Part shown: in pieces, positions 6,362 to 12,457 of the stretch
Layout: each line of letters opens with the position of its first letter
Position numbering within the stretch: the stretch's first letter is position 1
NCBI GenBank assembly: GCA_026419655.1
Contig: JANZZA010000630.1
Coordinates: 1 to 12,457, forward strand
Direction: 5' to 3'
Length of the DNA: 12,457 nt
Source of the DNA: Armatimonadota bacterium
GTDB taxonomy: Bacteria > Armatimonadota > Zipacnadia > Zipacnadales > FEN-943
The notes under the pieces: model-generated
What the model saw: only the letters and a program-made list of their open reading frames with translations
The model's database searches: none
What the model was told of the DNA's origin: nothing
Translations under genes and position numbers: made by a program

Positions 6362-8671
6362 TTATTGGGACGCCGGCTCCCCCACTTCCCGCCAGCGCTG
6401 GGCAAGATGCCTGGCCAGCTCCGCCGCCCCGGCCTTGTCCAGGGGCCAGTTCCCATCCCCACAGCCCGCACTCTGCACGCACGACGGGCATCCGGCCTGA
6501 CATGGGCAATGGCTTATCAGGTCGGCCGTCGCGGCCAGAATCTCGCCCAGCCGCTCAAAAGCCGCCCGCACAATGCCTACCCCGCCAGGATAGCCATCAT
6601 ACAAGAATACTGCCGGCGTGCCCATACTGGGGGCCGAGGGATACGATACACCCCCAAGGTCGCGTTCATCGCATAGAACAAAGAGCGGCACAACGGCAAT
6701 CAGGGCGTGCTCGAGGGCGTGGAGGCTGCCCAAAAGGTCACGGCCGTGCTGTGCCAGGAGCCCGAGTTCTCTCTGTCCCATGGCCACCCAGAGGCCCTGG
6801 GTCTCGAATTCCTTGGCGGGAAGGTCAAGCGGCTCTGTGCCCAGGTCCTGCTCGGTGACCTGCCGGCGCTTGCGGTAGCCAATGATTTGCTCAGTGACCT
6901 GTAATTCTCCAAAGCACCAGTGGAGCCCATCGCCAGCAGCTCGGTCTTCCTCGATAGCGCCCGGCACAACCTGGGAAGTCCCAAGAGGCTCCGTGTAGTA
7001 GTCCGCATCCAAGGGCACCACTATCGCGCGGCGGGCGTCCAGGTCAAGGTCGGCTACGAGATAAGCGGCACCCTCGTGCAGGTAGACGGCCCCAGGGTGC
7101 ACGACCCTGAACGCCGTCGCGTCGTCCACGGTGCCCAGGATCTCCTCGTGACCGTCATCAAGCCGCACGAAGATGTCGTAGCCGGCGCCCGACGCCGAAC
7201 GAAGGCCGATCAGCCCTGCAGGGTACACGTCCGGCGAAAGCCAGTGCCACCGTTGCCGCCGCGTGACATAGCGCTCTTCTTCCAGTATCTGCAACAATTC
7301 CGTCGCCTTTGGCCCGAAGAGTTCCGTCTCCTCTGGTGCAATGGGCAGCTCATAAGCAGCACACATAAGGTGACCTGCGAGGATATAAGGGTTCTGCGGG
7401 TCGAAGAGGATGCGCTCGCTAGACTGGTCCAGCAGGTAGTCGGGATGGCTCATGATGTACTGGTCTATGCCGGTTTCGAGGGCGATAAGAGCGACGAGGG
7501 CCTGCTGGTGGCGCCGCCCGGCCCGTCCGGCGCGCTGCCAGAAACTCGACACGCGCCCCGGGTAGCCAGCCATAATGACGGCGTCGAGGCCCCCGATGTC
7601 AATGCCCAGCTCGAGGGCGCTGGTGGCTACGACACCGAGCAAGTCGCCCTCGAAAAGACGCTGTTCAATAGCCCGGCGCTGCTCCGGCAGATACCCTGCG
7701 CGGTACGCCATGACTTTGTCGCGCAGCGGCCCAGGGGGCAGCCGGTCTCGCGCATAGCGGACGATAAGCTCGGCCTGGCGCCGGGCCAGAGTGAAAACTA
7801 TGGTGCGCACGTCTCGCTGGACCAGCCAGGCCAGCAGCTCGGCGGCTTCCATGTTGGCGCTGCGACGATGCCCTGCCTGCCGGTCTACCAGCGGCGGATT
7901 CCACAACATGATTAGCTTGCCGGCTTGTGGCGAGCCGTCATGGGCCACCACGTGCTGAGGCAGGCCGGTGAGCGTCTCGGCAAGCTCTCCGGGGTTGCCG
8001 ACGGTGGCCGAACAGCAAATGAAGGTCGGCTGGCTGCCGTAATGGGCCGCCACGCGCCGCAGCCGTCGTATAACATTGGCGGTGTGTGCCCCGAAAACAC
8101 CCGTGTATACGTGCACTTCGTCGAGGACCACGTAGCGAAGCTCCCGGAAAAAATCCGCCCAGGTGGAATGGTACGGAAGTATACCGACGTGAAGCATATC
8201 AGGGTTTGTGAGAAGGACCTGGGCGCGGCGGCGGATAAGACGGCGCCGGGATTGAGGAGTGTCGCCGTCGTAAGTGTCGGCCTGGAAGACCTCTCCGGCG
8301 CCGAAGTCGGCCAATTTGCGCAACTGGTCTTGGGCCAGGGCTTTGGTGGGATATATTAGCAGGGCCCGGGCCACAGGCCGCCGGTGAAGCGCCTCGGCAA
8401 TCGGCACCAGGAAGCACAAGGTCTTTCCTGACGCCGTACCCGCAGCTACCGTAACATGCTCGCCCGCCAGGGCCGCCGCAATGGCCTCTGCCTGATGGGA
8501 GTATAGCCGCTCAACGCCCTGGCGCCTGAGAGCCTCGACTGCAAGCGGCGAAAGCGCCAGTAGCTCCTCGGCCCACTGCGCCTGCCGGGGCTTCGTTTCC
8601 CCCAGAAATACTACCTGGCCACGGTAATCCGGCGAAGCCCTTAGCTCCTCTACGAGGCTGAGTAGCGGCAT
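6362..8671 (-). CDS. mrfA: MrfA/YprA-type superfamily 2 DNA helicase with DUF1998 domain
   Basis: 769-residue helicase, close to the usual length. Q60 is in the Q-motif region, Walker A is AGTASGKT (77-84), motif Ia region YPTKALAQDQ (107-116), DEVH box 184-187, SAT 221-223, helicase C-terminal domain with ATSALELGIDIG (349-360) and QRAGRAGR (379-386). The C-terminal DUF1998 region holds the Cys cluster C722-x-C724-x3-C728-x2-C731 plus C737, expected to bind zinc. In Bacillus subtilis the family works with exonuclease MrfB in excision of mitomycin-type DNA damage; no mrfB is in this window. The start ATG has AGGAG only 3 bases upstream, which is tight, but no better start exists near the N-terminus. 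It begins 21 bp after the tatC stop and is probably cotranscribed. Confidence 0.9.
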   Translation of the reverse strand: MPLLSLVEELRASPDYRGQVVFLGETKPRQAQWAEELLALSPLAVEALRRQGVERLYSHQAEAIAAALAGEHVTVAAGTASGKTLCFLVPIAEALHRRPVARALLIYPTKALAQDQLRKLADFGAGEVFQADTYDGDTPQSRRRLIRRRAQVLLTNPDMLHVGILPYHSTWADFFRELRYVVLDEVHVYTGVFGAHTANVIRRLRRVAAHYGSQPTFICCSATVGNPGELAETLTGLPQHVVAHDGSPQAGKLIMLWNPPLVDRQAGHRRSANMEAAELLAWLVQRDVRTIVFTLARRQAELIVRYARDRLPPGPLRDKVMAYRAGYLPEQRRAIEQRLFEGDLLGVVATSALELGIDIGGLDAVIMAGYPGRVSSFWQRAGRAGRRHQQALVALIALETGIDQYIMSHPDYLLDQSSERILFDPQNPYILAGHLMCAAYELPIAPEETELFGPKATELLQILEEERYVTRRQRWHWLSPDVYPAGLIGLRSASGAGYDIFVRLDDGHEEILGTVDDATAFRVVHPGAVYLHEGAAYLVADLDLDARRAIVVPLDADYYTEPLGTSQVVPGAIEEDRAAGDGLHWCFGELQVTEQIIGYRKRRQVTEQDLGTEPLDLPAKEFETQGLWVAMGQRELGLLAQHGRDLLGSLHALEHALIAVVPLFVLCDERDLGGVSYPSAPSMGTPAVFLYDGYPGGVGIVRAAFERLGEILAATADLISHCPCQAGCPSCVQSAGCGDGNWPLDKAGAAELARHLAQRWREVGEPASQ

Positions 8672-8692
8672 GGCTCCTCATCGGGTCCGGCC

Positions 8693-9604
8693 CTACCGGT
8701 CTAAGTACTGTTGCTGCTGGATCTGGGAATAAAGCTCGTCAATATCCACTTGCTCTGGCGCCGGTGCCGAGGCGGCCTCGGAAGGTAAAGTCTTTGACGC
8801 GGCCTGTGCTGCAGCAGTTTTCTCTACTGCCTCGCCCCCGACTTCCTCGACCGCCACCCGCTTTTTCTCTACCATGCGCACCAGGACCACACTCAGCGCG
8901 TACAATACGACCATAGGCGCCGCGAGGACCGTCATGGTGAGGGCATCACCGGTTGGCGTGGCTACGGCTGCTACTATGAAAATCCCCACCACTGCCGGCC
9001 GCCACTGGCGCAGCAGGCTGCCGCTGCTTATCAGCCCGGCCGCTCCCAGGATCATGAGAAACAACGGCAGTTCAAAGAGCACTCCGAAAACGAGAGCCAG
9101 GCGCATGAAGAAATAAAGGTATGGCGCCAGGGTTAACTCTGGCTGCACACCCAGGCTAACATTGAAGCGGAAGAAAAACGCAAAGGCAGCCGGGGCAATC
9201 CAGTAGCAGGTGAGTACGCCGGACAGGAAAAGGGCGGTGGCTGTGGGGAGCGCCCACATTACCCAGCGGCGCTCGTGCGGATGAAGGGCTGGCGAAAGAA
9301 ATCCCCATAGCTCCATCGTTAGCAGCGGCGACGCCAGCACTATACCCCCCACCAGGGCTATCTGGACCATCAACATCAGCCCACCCGCCGCCTCGAAAAT
9401 ACGGAAAGAGAAATCCTCCAGCCCGGCCCGCCGTGCGCCTTCAAGGGCAGGATATTCTAAAGCCGCTAACATGGGTGTGCGGAAAAACCAGGCGGCTACT
9501 GCAGCAACTGCTATGTATAGGGCGCACCGGATGAGCCGCTGCCGCAGTTCCTCCACGTGGTCCCAGAAACCCATTTCTTTCGCACGGTCTGTCTTCGCCG
9601 CCAT
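8693..9604 (-). CDS. tatC: Twin-arginine translocase subunit TatC
   Basis: 303-residue inner-membrane protein with six predicted membrane segments, the receptor core for exporting folded proteins bearing RR signal peptides. FWDHVEELRQRL (13-24) is the conserved cytosolic N-terminus; the central VLFELPLFLMILGAAGLIS and the late VATPTGDALTMTVLAAPM match the TatC pattern. The position where most TatC proteins have Glu after LY or LF (LYE) is Ala here (VLYALS). A cytoplasmic tail of about 58 residues (from E246), rich in Ala, Glu and Gln, makes it longer than the typical 240-260. Start ATG has GAAGG close upstream. First gene of the operon; no tatA/tatB is in the window. Confidence 0.93.
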   Translation of the reverse strand: MAAKTDRAKEMGFWDHVEELRQRLIRCALYIAVAAVAAWFFRTPMLAALEYPALEGARRAGLEDFSFRIFEAAGGLMLMVQIALVGGIVLASPLLTMELWGFLSPALHPHERRWVMWALPTATALFLSGVLTCYWIAPAAFAFFFRFNVSLGVQPELTLAPYLYFFMRLALVFGVLFELPLFLMILGAAGLISSGSLLRQWRPAVVGIFIVAAVATPTGDALTMTVLAAPMVVLYALSVVLVRMVEKKRVAVEEVGGEAVEKTAAAQAASKTLPSEAASAPAPEQVDIDELYSQIQQQQYLDR

Positions 9605-9626
9605 GGGCCTTCACCGGACAACGGGC

Positions 9627-9635
9627 ATTATACCA
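9627..9635 (-). promoter_or_regulatory. Extended -10 promoter for tatC-mrfA-PHP operon
   Basis: Minus-strand TGGTATAAT, a perfect extended -10 (TG-n-TATAAT), with only a weak -35 (T/C-rich) upstream. A start near 9620 would leave a leader of about 16 bases before the tatC ATG, just enough for the ribosome-binding site. Confidence 0.55.
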
Positions 9636-9818
9636 GGTCGGGCCTGACAAAGAAGAAAGTCATAAGGCCTCTACCATCAACGCGCACCGGGGAATAGCAG
9701 ACGGTCTTCCGCACAAGGCTACCCTGCGGGCGCCCCTTACTACATACCAGGGGAATAGCGTGCCGGCCGCCCTGCCTTCCCTCTTCTCAACGTGCGGGAG
9801 ACCAACCTAAATACCCGC

Positions 9819-9851
9819 GCCCGGCCGCCGGCTGTGGCGCCGGCGCCGGGC
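9819..9851 (-). terminator. Strong GC hairpin after the pseudopilin remnant; possible terminator
   Basis: GCCCGGCCGCCGGC (9819-9832) pairs with GCCGGCGCCGGGC (9839-9851) with a single bulged base, located about 20 bases after the remnant's stop codon. On the minus strand it is followed by GCGGGTATTTAGG, a poor U-tract, so it may be a transcript-end stabiliser rather than an efficient intrinsic terminator. The rest of 9605-9872 shows only the tatC promoter and a 10-bp repeat. Confidence 0.45.
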
Positions 9852-9872
9852 CTTGGGGTCTGTTGCGCCCGA

Positions 9873-10311
9873 TTAGTCGGGGTTGACCGCGCGCCAGCCT
9901 GGGATGGCGTTGCGCATGATATTTCGCTGGCACTGGGCCCAGCCGCCGTCCCCGCCGCCGCACCTATCGTTGGGGTTGTAGGCCATCCACAGGAACACGG
10001 GGTCAACTGTCTGCTCAAACTTCAGCCATTTGACGTGGCCGTCAAGGAAGCCATAGTTAGCGCCCCCACTGTGGGGCTGGCGGGCGCAGTTGCGAGAATA
10101 CTCAGGGTGAGTCAGGAAGCACCAAGGGTGCGAGTCCACGTTGACGCTGTCGTCGCTGACGACGATCTGCTGGGCTGGGTGCTTTATCGCGTCAATCTCG
10201 GCCCAGTGGCGGATGCCGCAGCAGCCGCAGAAGCGGGTGTTGAGCGCGCAGGAATCTGGCGGGACTTCGTAGTAGTGCGGCAGGGCCGGAGTGCCGAGGT
10301 GGCGCCATCTT
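9873..10311 (-). pseudogene. C-terminal half of a pseudopilin-like (H-X9-DG) protein, 5' end missing
   Basis: About 146 codons with no stop and no start. The translation includes ALPHYYEVPPD, FCGCCGIRHWAEI, KHPAQQIVVSDD, then HSGGANYGFLDGHVKWLK, the classic His-to-DGH C-terminal signature of pseudopilin-like proteins, followed by a Cys-rich tail ending WRAVNPD. The N-terminal methylation helix that should lie upstream is absent: the adjoining sequence is the end of the BatA gene in another frame, with its stop at 10312-10314. The only in-frame ATGs lie inside that gene and give nonsense sequence. The reading frame is otherwise clean, so the truncation looks recent or the fragment is still translated from an unseen start. 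It differs clearly from the intact paralogue at 2399-3076. Confidence 0.7.
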
Positions 10312-12063
10312 CTACCCTGCCGTAAGTCGGCGGCTAAGTATCCACTCGGCGCCCAGCACGGCGAGACCAAGGAGCACGAAAATAGCTGTGAGGTCCGACA
10401 GGCCATGCGCCGCCGGTAGCTCCATCCCGGGGCTGAAGTCAATCACACGAGTAGCTGGGCCCCAGGCCGCCCGGATTTCTTCTGCTGTGGCCCGCGCGCC
10501 GGCCAGTTCCGCAGGCGGAAGGGCATCCACCAGCTCGCCCGTCGGCGCTGTTTCGGTCGGCAGCATTTCGGCCAAGCTTGCATGAAGAAAGGCAGCAAAG
10601 GCGCCGCTGGCAACCAAGTCGGCGGCGTCAGAGGTTGGTGGGAAGGCGACCAGCAACACAGGTCGCCGGCCCGCTTCGCTCCAGGCAAGGGCGGGCCTCC
10701 CGTCGCTGAAACGAGCCAAAACCCACCACGGAGAGGGTAGCTCCAGGCGCGCCCGCCGGAAGAACCGGGCGCTTTCCAGAGCTGGACGGAAAGGTTCCAG
10801 TACGCCGCGCCAGGCTGGCGGTGCGTCGGCGGCAATCCGCAGCCCCTGGGCCTGGTCGGCTGGGAGAGCCGGGCCCGCTGGCTTCACGTCACCGTGCAAG
10901 CCAAAAGCCTGCAGCCACCGGGATGCTGTCGGCCCGGCAAAAAGCATCAGGCCACTACACGCCGACAGGTCGTCGGGCGCTGGGGACAAGACGCTCCCGT
11001 CTGCCACTACCAGGCGCGCGCCCGGCAGCCGCGTCACGAAAAAAGGCCGGCCGGTGCCCTGTGGGTCAATGGCGGCAGTGAGAAACTGCGCCGCCTGCCC
11101 GCCCGCTACTACAGCCACTCCCGCTTCCTTGTCCACCCGAAGGGAATACTCACGGGTGGCCTGAAGGACAACCGGGGCGGCCATCGGAGCCCGCGCCTCG
11201 CTATCTTTTGGTTGAACGGAGCGGGCCGAAATCTTCAGCGTGTGCTGGCCCTGTGAAAGCTTGCCCAGGGGAAGCCGGACAAGTCGGGCCCCTGGCGCGC
11301 TCCTTACGGCGGCGACGGGCGCGCCGTCGGCGGACACGCGAAGGAACATCTCCTGGCTGTGCGGTCGCAGATAGCAGGATAGCGTCACCGGCGTTTCGGC
11401 GACTGGGTGAAAGGGTCGGTGGCGCACAGCGTAAATGCCGGGCGCGGGCGGAGCACAGGCGATAATGGTGGCAGCAACCGGCAGGTTTCCTGGCGGCCAC
11501 CGTCGGGGCAGAATAGTGCTCACGTCGAGGTCCGTGACGACGTACAGGGGCCCACTATCCTCGAGCAGCCCCTGGCTGTGGGCGGCCAGGACGGCGTCCG
11601 CCAGGGCGCCCTGTGAGGAGACAGGTTGTGCAGGTACCGTGTCAGCAGCGCCGTCACCGGTCTGCCCAGGTGACAGGACAAGCCGGGGCCGCTGCCCCCT
11701 TGCATCAAGCCTTTGCAAAAATTCGACTGCCTGCCTCCAAGCCATGGCGTTCCCGCTGCTCATGCTCATGGAGGCGTCCAGGGCGACTACCGGCGGCGCC
11801 GGCGGCGACAGGTAAACGAAAGACGCCAGCCGTGAGGACCGCGGCCCGGCGCAGATTAGAGCCACCACCGCTATTGCCGCAGTCCGCAGAAGCAACAGCA
11901 ACAGGTGGCGCAGCCGAAGAGCACGGCGGCGGGCGGCCATCTGGCGAAGGAGATATACGCCTGGGAACACCAGGTCCCTGGGCCGCGCGGTGCCCAACAG
12001 GTGAAGCAGCACAGGCAGCGGCGCCGCTGCCAGCAGCCACAGAGCCTCAGGGTGAGCAAACAT
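10312..12063 (-). CDS. BatA-type membrane protein with von Willebrand factor A domain
   Basis: 583-residue membrane protein. The N-terminus matches the BatA domain: first membrane helix FAHPEALWLLAAAPLPVLLHLL, RPRDLVFPG (28-35), then a basic stretch and second helix RLRHLLLLLLRTAAIAVVAL. A VWA-like domain follows with MIDAS residues D96-x-S98-x-S100 (LDASMS) and VVTDLD further on. Residues about 555-578 form a C-terminal membrane helix. Such proteins commonly sit with a MoxR AAA ATPase and a DUF58 protein; neither is in the window, although partners could lie to the right. The role (envelope stress tolerance or MoxR-assisted assembly) is inferred from the family. MFAHPEALW matches the expected family start, although the ribosome-binding site (AGGA about 11 bases upstream) is weak. 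Its stop abuts the pseudopilin remnant. Confidence 0.8.
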   Translation of the reverse strand: MFAHPEALWLLAAAPLPVLLHLLGTARPRDLVFPGVYLLRQMAARRRALRLRHLLLLLLRTAAIAVVALICAGPRSSRLASFVYLSPPAPPVVALDASMSMSSGNAMAWRQAVEFLQRLDARGQRPRLVLSPGQTGDGAADTVPAQPVSSQGALADAVLAAHSQGLLEDSGPLYVVTDLDVSTILPRRWPPGNLPVAATIIACAPPAPGIYAVRHRPFHPVAETPVTLSCYLRPHSQEMFLRVSADGAPVAAVRSAPGARLVRLPLGKLSQGQHTLKISARSVQPKDSEARAPMAAPVVLQATREYSLRVDKEAGVAVVAGGQAAQFLTAAIDPQGTGRPFFVTRLPGARLVVADGSVLSPAPDDLSACSGLMLFAGPTASRWLQAFGLHGDVKPAGPALPADQAQGLRIAADAPPAWRGVLEPFRPALESARFFRRARLELPSPWWVLARFSDGRPALAWSEAGRRPVLLVAFPPTSDAADLVASGAFAAFLHASLAEMLPTETAPTGELVDALPPAELAGARATAEEIRAAWGPATRVIDFSPGMELPAAHGLSDLTAIFVLLGLAVLGAEWILSRRLTAG

Positions 12064-12457
12064 GCGTCTGTCCGTCCTACTGCTGGTCTGTCACCGGGTC
12101 CATTGTAGCGCTTCTGCGCCGAGCCCAGCGACCCCAGTCCCCGCATGGGTAGTATTCAGTTTACTCAGGAGTTTGTTTCAGGCAGGAAGGAGTAAGGCCC
12201 GCAGAATCACCCTGGTGGTCTGTCCAAAGACCCGGTGTTGGCTTATTCAGGGCCACAAAAGTATATAAACTTGTGTGTCCCACCTTTTGCCTCGGAGCGC
12301 ATCTCCCAGGCGCTGCAGAAACTTTTGCAACAGAATCTTTGGAACACTACCCCTGCACGCCTGGCATGAGCAGCGGCGTTTAACCACCGATGTGCGCGGC
12401 GGGAGCAGCACCGGAAAGTTTGCCAGGGCGGTCCGGGAACGCCCCCTTTGAAGGAGC
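12064..12457. other. Gene-free upstream region of the BatA gene, to window end
   Basis: 394 bases without a supported gene or RNA. It must contain the minus-strand promoter of the BatA gene, but no good -35/-10 pair stands out. On the plus strand TTGGCT at 12238-12243 and TATATA at 12262-12267 (18-base spacer) form a mediocre promoter, and an AAGGAG at the very end (12451-12456) could be a ribosome-binding site for a plus-strand gene beyond the window. I recognise no riboswitch here. Confidence 0.4.

Noticed and set aside
6920..7915. 331-codon plus-strand open frame opposite the helicase
   Set aside because: Mirror of the helicase coding sequence on the other strand; no domain features.
9689..9759. 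GGGGAATAGC repeated 61 bp apart, same period as the repeats near the T-box
   Set aside because: Only ten matching bases and the flanks do not align; the coincidence of spacing is not enough evidence.
9792..10325. 177-codon plus-strand open frame
   Set aside because: Ala/Val-rich antisense of the pseudopilin remnant, whose minus-strand translation carries the real family motif.
12238..12457. Promoter plus riboswitch-like leader at the right edge
   Set aside because: The promoter match is mediocre and I could not fit the sequence to any riboswitch family I know; the window ends before any gene.

Overview
This GC-rich, chromosome-like window probably comes from a member of the Armatimonadota or a related phylum. 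The main evidence is a type II/IV pseudopilin-like protein at 2399-3076. Its hydrophobic N-terminal helix runs into an FPVFARAREKAR segment, followed by SCLSNMKQI and MYTQDYDETYP, a combination I associate with Armatimonadota (Hydrogenedentota and Planctomycetota are alternatives). A second, truncated member of the same broad family lies at 9873-10311. The assignment rests on recognising families, not on a database search.

Left third (1-5471). A secreted GH5-like glycoside hydrolase (47-1180, minus strand) lies about 750 bp downstream of a complete-looking T-box riboswitch (1935-2220, minus strand). The T-box has its own promoter, a Stem I with a specifier loop that reads most naturally as GUC (Val), a UGGU T-box bulge, and an intrinsic terminator. 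No aminoacyl-tRNA synthetase, amino-acid biosynthesis gene or transporter follows it. The gap (1181-1934) holds only GC-rich short repeats, some spaced about 60 bp apart, and one copy of a palindromic repeat that recurs after the gene at 3284-5317. Divergent from the T-box promoter, a strong sigma-70-type promoter (2290-2319) drives the pseudopilin gene. Downstream of that is a large secreted protein of the six-hairpin glycosidase type (3284-5317).

Middle (5472-9635). Three minus-strand genes sit close together and look like one operon read from an extended -10 promoter at 9627-9635. In order they are tatC (twin-arginine translocase subunit), an MrfA/YprA-type DNA-repair helicase with a DUF1998 cysteine cluster, and a PHP-domain phosphoesterase of the YciV/TrpH (RNase AM) type.

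Right third (9636-12457). A BatA/VWA membrane protein gene (10312-12063, minus) is followed immediately by the C-terminal half of a pseudopilin gene whose 5' half is absent, which suggests a past deletion or rearrangement. The last 394 bases carry no gene I can support.

The most unusual object is the valine-type T-box with no recognisable target gene. Repeats on its downstream side and a truncated gene elsewhere in the window make local rearrangement the simplest explanation. A real link between the T-box and the glycosidase is also possible.
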